Position numbers and translations under genes: made by a program
Assembly: GCF_027921845.1 (NCBI RefSeq)
Contig: NZ_BSEN01000004.1
Span: forward strand, 55,696 to 119,695
From: Leifsonia poae
GTDB lineage: Bacteria; Actinomycetota; Actinomycetes; Actinomycetales; Microbacteriaceae
Length of the DNA: 64,000 bases
Direction: 5' to 3'
In this document: positions 41,363-51,583 of the stretch, piece after piece
Layout of the letters: the number at the start of each line of letters is the position of its first letter
How positions within the stretch are numbered: the first letter of the stretch is position 1
Notes under the pieces: model-generated
Databases searched by the model: none
Seen by the model: the letters and a program-made list of their open reading frames with translations, nothing else
Told to the model about the DNA's origin: nothing

Positions 41363-42798
41363 GCAACTCCTCTGAATCCGACCCGTACCGTGCCGGCCTC
41401 GATGCCGTCGTCAAGACCTACGACGTTCGAGGCCTCGTCGGATCGGATCTCACCGAGGAGGTCGTGGCCGCGATCGGCGCCGCCTTCGTCGACGAGGTCG
41501 GTGCTGCCGGGCACGAGGTCGTCGTCGGGCACGACATGCGCGACTCCTCGCCGTCGTTCGCGGCGGCGTTCGCCCGCGGTGCGCAGGCCCGCGGTGGCGA
41601 CGTGGTCTCGATCGGCCTGTGCTCCACCGACGAGTCGTACTACGCGTCGGGCGCCCTGAACGCGCCGGCCGCGATGTTCACCGCGAGCCACAACCCGGCG
41701 ACCTACAACGGCATCAAGCTCTCTCGCGCCGGCGCCCAGGGGCTCAGCCTCGACACCGGCCTCGCAGCCGTGCGCGACCGCGCCGCCGTCTACCTGCACG
41801 ACGGCATCGATGCCGTGGCCGAGACCGGATCGCTGCGCGAGCAGGATGTGCTGGCCGACTACGCGGCGTATCTCCGGTCGCTCGTCGACCTGGGCTCCAT
41901 CCGGCCGATCACCGTCGTCGTCGACGCGGGCAACGGCATGGGCGGCCTCACGGTCCCAGCGGTGCTCGGCGAGGCGGCCGGACTGCCGACGCTGCCGATC
42001 ACGATCATCCCCATGTACTTCGAGCTCGACGGCACCTTCCCCAACCACGAGGCGAACCCGCTGGAGCCGAAGAACCTCGTCGACCTGCAGCGCGCGGTCG
42101 TCGAGCACGGCGCCGATCTCGGCCTGGCCTTCGACGGCGACGCCGACCGCTGCTTCGTCATCGACGAGAACGGCGACGCCGTCACGCCGTCGGCGGTGGC
42201 CGCGATCGTCGCCCTCCGCGAGATCGCCCGGGTCCGCGCAGAAGACCCGGATGCCGACATCACGATCATCCACAACCTGATCACGTCGAACATCGTCGCT
42301 GAGACGGTCGAGGCCGCCGGCGCCACCCCGCTGCGCACCCGCGTCGGGCACTCCCTGATCAAGGCGGCGATGCGCGAATCCGGCGCCGTCTTCGGCGGCG
42401 AGCACTCAGCGCACTACTACTTCCGCGACTTCTGGAGCGCCGACAACGGGATGCTCGCCGCGATGCACCTCCTGGCCGAGTTCGGCTCTCAGGACCGGCC
42501 GCTGTCGGCGCTCTCTGCCCAGTTCACGCCGTACGCGATGTCCGGGGAGATCAACTCGACGGTCGCCGATGTCCCGGGCGCGTTCACCCGAGTGGTCGAG
42601 GCCTTCACCGGCCGCGGCGAGTTCGACGAGCTCGACGGCCTCACCGTGAATGGATTCTCCGGCGGCGACGAGGCGTTCTGGTGGTTCTCGGTGCGGCCCT
42701 CGAACACGGAGCCTCTGCTGCGCCTCAACGTCGAAGCGGCCGACCAGCAGACGATGGAGCGCATCCGCGACGAGGTGCTGGCGCTCATCCGCGCCTGA
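41359..42798 (+). CDS. manB: Phosphomannomutase/phosphoglucomutase
   Basis: The 479-residue enzyme interconverts hexose-6- and hexose-1-phosphates for GDP-mannose or UDP-sugar supply. Motifs are TYDVRGLVGSDL near the N-terminus, the phosphoserine Ser110 in FTASHNPATYNGIK, the magnesium loop FDGDADRCF, the sugar-binding GGEHSAHYYFRDFWSADNGM, and the phosphate-binding RPSNTEPLLRLNVEA. Length is normal for bacterial PMM/PGM. GTG 41359 overlaps the DUF3499 stop. In mycobacteria the same linkage exists (Rv3257c). With manA at 31.8 kb it forms the mannose branch. Confidence 0.93.
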   Translation: MSNSSESDPYRAGLDAVVKTYDVRGLVGSDLTEEVVAAIGAAFVDEVGAAGHEVVVGHDMRDSSPSFAAAFARGAQARGGDVVSIGLCSTDESYYASGALNAPAAMFTASHNPATYNGIKLSRAGAQGLSLDTGLAAVRDRAAVYLHDGIDAVAETGSLREQDVLADYAAYLRSLVDLGSIRPITVVVDAGNGMGGLTVPAVLGEAAGLPTLPITIIPMYFELDGTFPNHEANPLEPKNLVDLQRAVVEHGADLGLAFDGDADRCFVIDENGDAVTPSAVAAIVALREIARVRAEDPDADITIIHNLITSNIVAETVEAAGATPLRTRVGHSLIKAAMRESGAVFGGEHSAHYYFRDFWSADNGMLAAMHLLAEFGSQDRPLSALSAQFTPYAMSGEINSTVADVPGAFTRVVEAFTGRGEFDELDGLTVNGFSGGDEAFWWFSVRPSNTEPLLRLNVEAADQQTMERIRDEVLALIRA

Positions 42799-42872
42799 GC
42801 GGCCGGCACCGCTGATCGGTCGGCCACCGCCGTGCGGGGCGGGCAACGGCCCGCGGATGCGAGAATGGGGCA

Positions 42873-44362
<1,490 letters not shown>

Positions 44363-44363
<1 letters not shown>

Positions 44364-44914
44364 TGGCCATCGATTTCGCTGCCCGGGAGCTGCCCGGAGG
44401 CATCGTTCTGCGCCTGCGCACCGAGGACGACGCGCAGGGTCTCGCCGACGCGTTCGCGCGCAATCGCGGCCACCTGGCGCCCTGGGACCCGACCCGCACG
44501 GAGGAGTTCTACACCGCCGAGGGGCAGCACGCGCGCATCCGCGAGAAGCTCGAGCTCCGCGATCGCGGCGTCGCCCTGCCGCTCGTGCTCGTCGACGGCG
44601 ATTCGATCGCCGGAGCGATCGACCTCAGCGACATCGTGCGCGGAGCGTTCCAGAGCGCCTCGGTCGGCTACTGGCTCGATCGCGATCACACCGGTCGCGG
44701 TCTGGCCTCCAGCGCGCTCGCCGCGGTCGTCGGGACCGCACGCGACGACCTCGGGCTGCATCGCCTGCAGGCCGCAGCACTTCCGGCCAACCACGCGTCG
44801 CAGGCGGTGCTGGTGCGGTCGGGCTTCGAGCGCATCGGCGTCGCCGCTGACTACCTGCGGATCGCCGGTCGCTGGCAGGACCACGTGCTGTTCCAGCGCA
44901 TCCTGCACGACTGA
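44363..44914 (+). CDS. GNAT acetyltransferase, RimJ/RimL type
   Basis: The 183-residue protein belongs to the RimJ/RimL-like GNAT group. Its acetyl-CoA loop is in YWLDRDHTGRGLASSALAAVVG, preceded by the acceptor-side WDPTRTEEFYTA, and LHRLQAAALPANHASQAVLVRSGFERIGVAADYL is typical of the family's last strands. It follows ahcY by a one-base overlap and is probably cotranscribed. The substrate (protein N-terminus or small molecule) is unknown. A 20-bp tandem duplication starts right after its stop codon. Confidence 0.87.
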
Positions 44915-44954
44915 GCGGGTCAGAGCACGGCGTAGCGGGTCAGAGCACGGCGTA
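44915..44954 (+). repeat. Perfect 20-bp tandem duplication at a convergent gene junction
   Basis: Units 44915-44934 and 44935-44954 are identical. The second contains the last codons and stop of the cyclase-family gene; the first repeats the same end without a frame. It looks like a slippage product. Confidence 0.85.
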
Positions 44955-45860
44955 GGCGCGCACCGGGAAGGTGCCGAACCCTTCGACGGCGGGCGGCGCT
45001 GCGGTGAACCGTGCCCCCCGGGCGGGCAGCGCATCCAGACCCGTCAGGTGCTCCACGACGTGGATGCCTGCGGCGAGCAGCAGTGAGTGCGCCGGGCGCG
45101 CTCCGCCCGACTCGGTGTCGTCGATGTTGAGCGAGTCGATGCCGACCAGTGTGACACCGGCATCCACGAGCTGCTGGGCGCCCGCCTCCGTGAGGAATGG
45201 AGCGCTCGACGCGTAGGCGGGGGTGCCGAAGTACCTGTCCCATCCGGTGTGCAGCAGCACGGCGGTGCCTGCCAGCGCCCGGTCGGAGAAGACCTCGGCC
45301 GGGATGCCGCGTGAGTCCGCGTCCGCGAGATGGAAGACCTCCGCGGGCAGGTCGACCAGTGTGTCGAGAGCGAGCGACGACAGATCGCCACCGTCGGCGT
45401 ACCGATGGTACGGGCTGTCGAGGTAGGTACCGGTGTTGCCGATCATGGTGATGACGTCCATCGCGAATTCGGTGCCGGGCGCGTAGATCGCGTGCGAGGC
45501 GTCGCGGGTCAGGTGCGGGGTGATCACCGGCTCGGGCAGCCCGGGGTAGGTGACGAGTCCGGCCCGGATGCGGTGGCTCAGGTCGACGATCCGACGGCGC
45601 GTGGCGGCCCCGGGCGCTCCGGCCGCGGGCGCAGCGGCGTCGACGCCCCGGCTGCCACGGTGCTGCTCCTCGACGATCGAGAGCCCGCGCAGTGTCACGT
45701 CACCGACGAGGGCGAGGCCCAGGTGGGAGATGAAGAGCCGGCCGATCTCCGCCTCGCTCAGTTCGGCGGAGGGCAGGTCGAGCCGGAAACCGGTGGCCTC
45801 CAGACCGCCGCCGTTGACGAAGCTGACGGTGGCGTCGAAGTGTGCGCGGTATTCGGGCAT
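44940..45860 (-). CDS. Cyclase-family (kynurenine formamidase-like) protein with altered metal motif
   Basis: The 306-residue protein has an unassigned N-terminal region (about 1-70; MPEYRAHFDATVSFVNGGGL) and then a PF04199 cyclase domain (about 90-300; RIVDLSHRIRAGLVTYPGLPEP). The canonical metal-binding H-x-G-T-H-x-D-x-P-x-H reads Asn142-T-G-T-Tyr146-L-Asp148-S-P-Y-His152, so two of the His are replaced. LLHTGWDRYFG and GIDSLNIDD are also typical. ATG 45860 has AGGAGATCGC upstream; the longer frame to 46016 runs over the neighbouring gene and is not used. It is a single gene; function unknown, possibly a hydrolase. Confidence 0.78.
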   Translation of the reverse strand: MPEYRAHFDATVSFVNGGGLEATGFRLDLPSAELSEAEIGRLFISHLGLALVGDVTLRGLSIVEEQHRGSRGVDAAAPAAGAPGAATRRRIVDLSHRIRAGLVTYPGLPEPVITPHLTRDASHAIYAPGTEFAMDVITMIGNTGTYLDSPYHRYADGGDLSSLALDTLVDLPAEVFHLADADSRGIPAEVFSDRALAGTAVLLHTGWDRYFGTPAYASSAPFLTEAGAQQLVDAGVTLVGIDSLNIDDTESGGARPAHSLLLAAGIHVVEHLTGLDALPARGARFTAAPPAVEGFGTFPVRAYAVL

Positions 45861-45927
45861 GCGATCTCCTGGGGTGCGGCGGTCCGGTCGGTGGGCGGCG
45901 AGCGGGGGACGGGCGGATGCGTTCGGC

Positions 45928-46758
45928 TCAGCGGTCGGGGAAATCGTGCGGCAGCCCGTCGAGCACGGGCTCCAGCCGCTGCAGCCGGTCGTGCTCGAGG
46001 CGCAGCGCGGCGGCATCGCGTTCGCGGCGGAGCACGCTCACGGCGAGCAGGAAGGTCTCGGCGTCGACCGGGGGCAGCGGGGACACGAAGCCGGCCGCCT
46101 CGCTCGCCAGCTCGCCGCTCAGCCCGACGCGTGCGGTGGGTGTGAGCGACGGCGCCTGGCGCACGTACTGCGCGATCCGGCGGGAGAGCCGGTCGGGCAG
46201 CTTGCCGACGTCCGCGGTCTGCGCCCAGGCAGCCAGCTGGGGCGGAAGGGCCAGCGGTACGGTCGTCACGCGAGGCACCCGCTCGAGTTGGCTGTAGGTG
46301 CCGGCGAGCAGGTCGCCGAGCCGCTTCGAGCGCGGGTCGAGCAGCCCGGCGAGGGCGGCGATGCCACCGAAGGTCAGGTAGATCTCGAGCACGCCGACGA
46401 GCGCCCGGATGAACGCGTGGCGGAAGCCGATGGCCCCTCCGTCGTCGCGCACGATGCGGGCGCCGACCGCGAGCTTTCCGAGCGACCGCCCGCGGGAGGC
46501 GAGCTCGACGGTGGTGGGGAGGATGACCGTGCCGAACACGATGATCAGCACCGCCAGAACTTTGGCCAGCGCGTCGTCTACGCCCCCGCCCGTCCAGAAC
46601 ACCAGCAGGATCAGCCCGAGCATGACGAGCATGGACGTGAGCCAGTCGATGGCGGCGCCCGCGGCGCGAAGAATGTAACTGGCCGGTCTGACGTCGAGCG
46701 CGACGGCCTCACCGGTGACGAGTTCTCTCTCGCCGGGCGTCTGAAAAGGCTCGACCAT
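45928..46758 (-). CDS. RDD-family membrane protein
   Basis: The 276-residue protein has an RDD domain (PF06271) near the N-terminus. YILRAAGAAIDWLTSMLVML (RAxAxxID motif), a second span ending around residue 86 and SRGRSLGKLAVGARIV are typical. The C-terminal half (about 160-276) is soluble, with PPQLAAWAQTADVGKLPDRL and a long charged helix near the end. The family's role is undefined, possibly transport. ATG 46758 lies head-to-head with the SpoIIM gene, and both share a TTAGCCTAA palindrome. RDD, SpoIIM, DUF58 and MoxR genes often cluster in actinobacteria. Confidence 0.87.
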   Translation of the reverse strand: MVEPFQTPGERELVTGEAVALDVRPASYILRAAGAAIDWLTSMLVMLGLILLVFWTGGGVDDALAKVLAVLIIVFGTVILPTTVELASRGRSLGKLAVGARIVRDDGGAIGFRHAFIRALVGVLEIYLTFGGIAALAGLLDPRSKRLGDLLAGTYSQLERVPRVTTVPLALPPQLAAWAQTADVGKLPDRLSRRIAQYVRQAPSLTPTARVGLSGELASEAAGFVSPLPPVDAETFLLAVSVLRRERDAAALRLEHDRLQRLEPVLDGLPHDFPDR

Positions 46759-46771
46759 GGTCTCTCTGACA

Positions 46772-46780
46772 TTAGCCTAA
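46772..46780. promoter_or_regulatory. Palindromic bidirectional -10 element
   Basis: TTAGCCTAA is a perfect 4+1+4 palindrome. It supplies TAGCCT (46773-46778), 6 nt before ATG 46785 on the plus strand, and TAGGCT (46779-46774) on the minus strand for the RDD gene, whose leader would be about 8 nt. Confidence 0.55.
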
Positions 46781-46784
46781 GCAC

Positions 46785-47780
46785 ATGGACCTCGACGCAT
46801 ATACGGACGCGCATCGTGAGGACTGGGACCGGCTCGCCGTCCTGGCGAAGCGACGGCGTCTCGACGGGCGCGAGGCCGACGAACTGATCGACCTCTACCA
46901 GTCGGGTGCGACCGATCTCTCGGCGATCAAGACGCTCGCCGGCTCGACCGCCGTCGGCGACCGACTGTCCGTCTCGCTGGCGGCCGCGCGCCTGCGCTTC
47001 ACCGGGGCCGGCGCGAATCTGTTCTCGCAGATCCCGCAGTTCTTCGTCGCCCAGTTGCCGGCCGCTCTGTACCGCATCCGGTGGATCGTGCTGGCGGTCG
47101 CGGTGGCGACCATCGTGGTCGCCACCCTCTACGCCGTCTGGATCGCCGGCAACCCCGATGTGCTCGCGAACTTCGGCACGGATGCCCAGCTGCGCCAGTA
47201 CGTTGATCACACGTTCATCGACTACTACTCGAACAACCCCGCCGCCTCGTTCTCCGGACAGGTCTGGACGAACAACGCGTGGATCGCGGCGCAGTGCGTG
47301 GCCTTCGGGATCACGGGTGTCTGGGTGCCGTACGCGCTGCTCAGCAACGCCATCGGTGTCGGCACGGCGGCCGGCGTGCTCTTCGCCTTCGGCAAGGGCG
47401 ATGTGATGTTCGCGTATATCCTTCCGCACGGCCTGCTCGAGCTGACCAGCGTGTTCGTCGCCGCGGCGGCCGGCCTCCGCATCTTCTGGGCCTGGATCGC
47501 GCCCGGCGCCCGAACCAGGGCGCAGGCGCTCGCCGAAGACGGGCGCGCTCTGTTCACGGTGGCGATCGGCTGCGCGATCACCCTGTTCGTGTCGGGTCTC
47601 ATCGAGGGGTTCGTCACGCCGTCGTCCCTGCCGGTCTGGGCGAAGATCACGATCGGAGCGCTGGCGCTCGCCGCGTTCCTCGTCTACATGCTGGTGCTCG
47701 GACGCCGCGCGGTGCGAGCGGGCGAGACAGGCGACCTCAGCGAGTTCGAGGCCGGATCGCGCCGGATCGTCGCCGGCTGA
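46785..47780 (+). CDS. SpoIIM/DUF95-family membrane protein
   Basis: The 331-residue protein has a cytoplasmic N-terminus (MDLDAYTDAHREDWDRLAVLAKRRRLDGREADELIDLYQ) typical of actinobacterial stage-II-sporulation-protein-M homologues. Five to six membrane spans follow. WTNNAWIAAQCVAFGITG and LPHGLLELTSVFVAAAAGLRIFWAW are the core motifs. The organism has no sign of sporulation here, so the family name does not give the role. It is leaderless by geometry and divergent from RDD. It converges on the DUF58 gene. Confidence 0.86.
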   Translation: MDLDAYTDAHREDWDRLAVLAKRRRLDGREADELIDLYQSGATDLSAIKTLAGSTAVGDRLSVSLAAARLRFTGAGANLFSQIPQFFVAQLPAALYRIRWIVLAVAVATIVVATLYAVWIAGNPDVLANFGTDAQLRQYVDHTFIDYYSNNPAASFSGQVWTNNAWIAAQCVAFGITGVWVPYALLSNAIGVGTAAGVLFAFGKGDVMFAYILPHGLLELTSVFVAAAAGLRIFWAWIAPGARTRAQALAEDGRALFTVAIGCAITLFVSGLIEGFVTPSSLPVWAKITIGALALAAFLVYMLVLGRRAVRAGETGDLSEFEAGSRRIVAG

Positions 47781-47946
47781 GGGCGCCGCGCTCGCCGGCC
47801 TGCTGCCGACCGGTGCCGCAGCCGGAGTCGTAACTCCGGAAGTCCGGGGCGAATGCGCGCAGGCTTCCGGAGTTGTGCCGGATCGGCCGGCGTGTCGGCG
47901 CAGTGTTCCGGAGTTGTGCGCGGCCGCGCGGCCCTGATAGCCGCCG
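47781..47946. repeat. Intergenic CCGGAGT repeat cluster
   Basis: This 166-bp gap between convergent genes holds four copies of the CCGGAGT core: 47822-47828 (+), 47833-47839 (-), 47867-47873 (+) and 47908-47914 (+). The first two form a hairpin with a 4-nt loop. A longer perfect inverted pair is 47832-47842 against 47864-47874, and a perfect 14-bp direct repeat is 47865-47878 and 47906-47919. No gene is seen. Confidence 0.75.
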
Positions 47947-49278
47947 CTACAGCCGGCCGGCGGCCTTCAGCGCCAGGTAGTGGTCGCTGAGCGCGGGTGG
48001 GAGGTCCGCGGAGGAGCCGGTGACCACATCCGCGCCCAGACGCTGCACCGCCGCGGTGACGCGCGCCACGTCGAGCAGCGTGCGCTCGGCCGAAGCCGCG
48101 CGATACACCCCGTCCCGATCGCCTCGCGCCGTCGTCGCGCGCAGAGTCTCCGGATCGGTGACCGATGCCACGACCACCACGTGCTTCCTCGACAGCTGCG
48201 GCAGCACGGAGAGCAATCCACGCGACGCACCGGGAGCCTCGATGGAGGTGAGGAGGACGACCAGCGAGCGCTGGGTGGTGAGCTGCGCCACCTGCGACGG
48301 CACGGCGCTCCAGTCCATCTCGATAAGGGCGGGCTCGATGCCCGCCATCGCGTCGACCATCCGGGGGAGCAGGTCCGGGCCGGTGACACCCTGCACGCGC
48401 CCGCGCACGGTGCGGTCGTAGGCGAGCAGATCCACCCGGTCGCCGGCCCGGCTGGCGAGCGCCGCCAGCAGCAGGGACGCCTCGAAGGCGGTGTCGATGC
48501 GGGGCTCGTCGTCGATGCGCGCGGCAGAGGTGCGGGCGGTGTCGATCACGATCACGACGTGCCGGTCGCGCTCCGGGCGCCAGGTGCGCACCATGACGCG
48601 TGCACCGTGCCCGGCTGTGGGATCGTGTCGTCGCGCCGTCGCACGCCAGTCGATCGAGCGCACGTCGTCGCCGCGCACGTATTCGCGCAGCGAATCGAAC
48701 TCCGTGCCCTGCCCGCGGAGCATCACGCTGGTCATGCCGTCGAGCTCCCGCAGCCGCGCGAGGCGGGACGGCAGGTGCTTGCGGGAGCTGAACGGCGGCA
48801 GCACGCGGATGCGGCCGGGCGCGCTGAGTGTCGCCTGCCTGGCTGTCAGGTGCAACGGTCCCCAGCTGCGCACCGTGACCTGCGCGACTCGGCGTTCGCC
48901 CCGACGCCACGGCGTGAGTGTTGTGGCCACCCGGCGGCGCTCCCGCGGAGGGATCACGATGGGCGTGCGCGACCGGGCGATGCCCGCCGACGGCTCCCAC
49001 GCATCCCGCACCTGGCCGCGGATCGTGCGCGACCCGGTGTTCGTCAGCAGCAGCTCGATCGGCGCCTCGGCGCCGAGCCGAACCCTCGCCGGCGTCCGCC
49101 GCTCCACCGCGACGCGGCGAGGAGAGGCGGCCGCGAGCAGATCGATGACGCCGAGCACCACGCACACCGCGATCCACGCTCCCAGAACGGCGTACGCGGT
49201 CGCCTCGTGCGCGCCGAGCAGCACCACCGGGACGACCCCGAGGGCGAGCAGGGCGACGAAACGCCCGGATACGGTCAC
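47947..49278 (-). CDS. DUF58 domain protein
   Basis: The 443-residue protein has two N-terminal spans (about residues 5-45) and a beta-rich region. It then carries the DUF58 signature SLREYVRGDDVRSIDWRATARR, followed by a von Willebrand A-like domain (HVVIVIDTARTSAARIDDEPRID) and a C-terminal alpha/beta stretch. Family members pair with MoxR ATPases as chaperone-like partners in protein or complex maturation. GTG 49278 has AGGACC upstream and lies 11 bases after the moxR stop, so it belongs to the same operon. The frame extends further to 49458, but that part overlaps moxR and lacks conserved residues. Confidence 0.88.
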   Translation of the reverse strand: MTVSGRFVALLALGVVPVVLLGAHEATAYAVLGAWIAVCVVLGVIDLLAAASPRRVAVERRTPARVRLGAEAPIELLLTNTGSRTIRGQVRDAWEPSAGIARSRTPIVIPPRERRRVATTLTPWRRGERRVAQVTVRSWGPLHLTARQATLSAPGRIRVLPPFSSRKHLPSRLARLRELDGMTSVMLRGQGTEFDSLREYVRGDDVRSIDWRATARRHDPTAGHGARVMVRTWRPERDRHVVIVIDTARTSAARIDDEPRIDTAFEASLLLAALASRAGDRVDLLAYDRTVRGRVQGVTGPDLLPRMVDAMAGIEPALIEMDWSAVPSQVAQLTTQRSLVVLLTSIEAPGASRGLLSVLPQLSRKHVVVVASVTDPETLRATTARGDRDGVYRAASAERTLLDVARVTAAVQRLGADVVTGSSADLPPALSDHYLALKAAGRL

Positions 49279-49289
49279 GGTCGCGGGTC

Positions 49290-50321
49290 CTAGATCGGTA
49301 CCTGGACCTGCTGCACGATCGAGCGCAGGATGGCGTCGACGCCGACGCCCTCCAGCTCGGCCTCCGGTCGCAGCTGCACGCGGTGTCGCCAGACCGGCAG
49401 CAGCATGGCCTGCACGTGGTCGGGGGTGATGGAGTCGTAGCCGGAGAGCCACGCCCACGCCTTGGCGGCGGCCAGCAGGGCTGTCGTCCCGCGGGGACTG
49501 ACGCCGAGCTTGACCGACGGGCTCTGACGCGTCGCGCGGGCGAGGTCGACGATGTAGGCGAGTACATCGGCGGTCGCTCCGACAGAGCCGGCGGCGGCGC
49601 GCGCGGCGGCCAGCTCGCCGGCGGTGAGCACCGGGGTGACGCCGGCGGCGGCCAGGTCACGCGGGTTGAACCCGGCGGCGTGGCGACGGAGCACCTCGAT
49701 CTCGGTCTCGCGCTCGGGGATGTCCAGGGTGAGTTTCAGCAGGAAGCGGTCGAGCTGCGCCTCGGGCAGCGAGTAGGTGCCCTCGTACTCGATCGGGTTC
49801 TGGGTGGCCGCCACGATGAACGGGTCGGGGAGTACGCGGCTCACGCCGTCGACGCTCACCTGCCGCTCCTCCATCGCCTCCAGCAGGGCCGACTGCGTCT
49901 TCGGGGGCGTGCGGTTGATCTCGTCGGCGAGCAGGATGTTCGTGAAGACCGGGCCCTCGCGGAATTCGAAGCCGCCCGTGCTGCCGTCGTAGACGAGCGA
50001 ACCGGTCACGTCACCGGGCATCAGGTCGGGGGTGAACTGGATGCGCTTGGTGTCCAGGCTGAGCGCATGGCTGAGCGAGCGCACGAGGAGGGTCTTGGCG
50101 ACGCCGGGCACGCCCTCGAGCAGCACGTGACCGCGCGCGAGCAGCGCGATGATCAGTCCCGTGACCGCGCCGCCCTGGCCGACGACGGCCTTGCCGACCT
50201 CGGCCCTGACCTGGCTGAGCGCGTGGCGCAGGGCCGCGTGATCGCGGGAGGGGGCCTGCACGGAGGGCCCGGTTGCCGGGCTGTCGGGGCTGGCGAGATG
50301 TCCGGTGGTGACGTCGGTCAT
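49290..50321 (-). CDS. MoxR-family AAA+ ATPase
   Basis: The 343-residue protein has Walker [15 protein letters not shown], Walker [27 protein letters not shown], the sensor-1 region [26 protein letters not shown] and sensor 2 ([19 protein letters not shown]). MoxR proteins remodel partner proteins, often with DUF58 or vWA proteins in the same operon. ATG 50321 overlaps the stop of the DUF4350 gene (ATGA); the longer frame upstream overlaps that gene and is not used. It is coupled with the membrane-bound neighbours. Confidence 0.93.
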   Translation of the reverse strand: MTDVTTGHLASPDSPATGPSVQAPSRDHAALRHALSQVRAEVGKAVVGQGGAVTGLIIALLARGHVLLEGVPGVAKTLLVRSLSHALSLDTKRIQFTPDLMPGDVTGSLVYDGSTGGFEFREGPVFTNILLADEINRTPPKTQSALLEAMEERQVSVDGVSRVLPDPFIVAATQNPIEYEGTYSLPEAQLDRFLLKLTLDIPERETEIEVLRRHAAGFNPRDLAAAGVTPVLTAGELAAARAAAGSVGATADVLAYIVDLARATRQSPSVKLGVSPRGTTALLAAAKAWAWLSGYDSITPDHVQAMLLPVWRHRVQLRPEAELEGVGVDAILRSIVQQVQVPI

Positions 50322-51583
50322 GCATCCATTCTTCCGGTCGGCCCCGGCTGTGCGGGGGTGACGGCTGCTGCGGTGGCTCGTTCGAGCTCCGCGAGTGAGT
50401 CGGACAGGGCGATCAGGTCGGCGTCCGTCCGCGGGACGTCGTCGATCAGGATCGCACGCACGGTGCCGCGGTCGCGGCGGATGAGCGCGGCCACCGCATC
50501 CGCGATCTCGCCCGCGCCCGTCGCCTGCGGCAGCCCGGCGATCGATGCCAGACGGCCGAGCGTCCCGATGCGCAGGGCGTCGACGGCGCGCAGCCGCGCC
50601 GACGACCGCTGGTAGAGGCGCGCGCGGCCCTCCCGCGTCTCGCCGGCGCGCACGACGACGGGCAGATCCTCGACGACGAGCGGACCGAAGCGGCGGCCCC
50701 GCCAGAACGCGGCGGCGATGAAGACGAGCACCAGCAGGATCACGACAGGCGTCACCCAGCCGGGCGTGAGTGCGGAGATGTCCGGGGGACCGGTGACGGC
50801 GCGGTCGGCGATCCCCGGCTGGTACCAGACGAGCGTGCGGTGGGCGCCGAGCAGGTTGAGGGCGAGCGCGGCGTTCCCGGATCGGCCGACCGTGTCGTTC
50901 ATGAGCACGGCGGCGGAGCCGAGTAGCGCGACTGATCGGCCGTCGACCGTCGTGGTCACGAGGGAGTACCGGTCGCCGCTGCCGAAGCATCCGGTGGCCC
51001 CGCCGTCGACGATGCGGAAGGTGCCGCCCGCGCTCACCGAGCTCTCGTTGCCGGATGGCCGCGGATCGATGCTCTCGGCGCGAACCGCGGCCGGAACGGA
51101 GCACTCGGCGTCGACCGGACCGGATCCCGCGACGCCGCCCGCCGCACGCACGCCGGGAGCGAGCCGCTGCAGCGCCCGGTAGTCGGGCTCGACGACCACG
51201 ATGGCCGAGGCGATGGAGGTCAGCGCGTCGTAGCCGCTGTCGTCGAGGTTGGCGTCGGGATCGAAGACGAGCACCGTGGTGTCGTCGGTCGCCCCGTCGC
51301 GCACCTCCGCCAGGGTTCCGGCCGGCCGGACGTCGACGCCCTGCTGACGGAGCACCTCCGCGACCGCCTTGCCACCGACGAGCCCGGCGTTCGACGGGTC
51401 GAGCGGCACGCCGGCCGAACGGTCCGCGCCGGTGAGCAGGATGCCCAGCAGTGCGACCAGCACCGCGATCGCGCCGAGCACGATCCACGGGATGCTGCGG
51501 CGGCCCACCTGCCGCACCGACGGCGACAGCGCGTCCGCTTCGGTCGGCGGGGGAGCGTCCTGGCGCTCGAGGAGGTCGCTCAT
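50318..51583 (-). CDS. DUF4350-domain membrane protein
   Basis: The 421-residue protein has one N-terminal span (about 32-50), an extracytoplasmic DUF4350-like domain (about 55-265) with GADRSAGVPLDPSNAGLVGGKAVAEVLRQQGVDV at its start, and a second span near residues 275-295. A cytoplasmic helical region follows. DUF4350 proteins are typical of MoxR-DUF58-DUF4129 operons. ATG 51583 overlaps the DUF4129 stop (ATGA), and its stop overlaps moxR. The function of the complex is unknown; a role in cell-envelope protein maturation is only a guess. Confidence 0.85.
   Translation of the reverse strand: MSDLLERQDAPPPTEADALSPSVRQVGRRSIPWIVLGAIAVLVALLGILLTGADRSAGVPLDPSNAGLVGGKAVAEVLRQQGVDVRPAGTLAEVRDGATDDTTVLVFDPDANLDDSGYDALTSIASAIVVVEPDYRALQRLAPGVRAAGGVAGSGPVDAECSVPAAVRAESIDPRPSGNESSVSAGGTFRIVDGGATGCFGSGDRYSLVTTTVDGRSVALLGSAAVLMNDTVGRSGNAALALNLLGAHRTLVWYQPGIADRAVTGPPDISALTPGWVTPVVILLVLVFIAAAFWRGRRFGPLVVEDLPVVVRAGETREGRARLYQRSSARLRAVDALRIGTLGRLASIAGLPQATGAGEIADAVAALIRRDRGTVRAILIDDVPRTDADLIALSDSLAELERATAAAVTPAQPGPTGRMDA

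Noticed and set aside
42861-42866. GAGAAT as leaderless -10 for ahcY (and GATGCT at 57932 for comF)
   Set aside because: Spacing fits, but the first T is missing in both, so they are not counted among the fifteen clear cases.
46785-47780. Sporulation gene from the SpoIIM name
   Set aside because: No other sporulation genes; the family is widespread in non-spore-forming actinobacteria.
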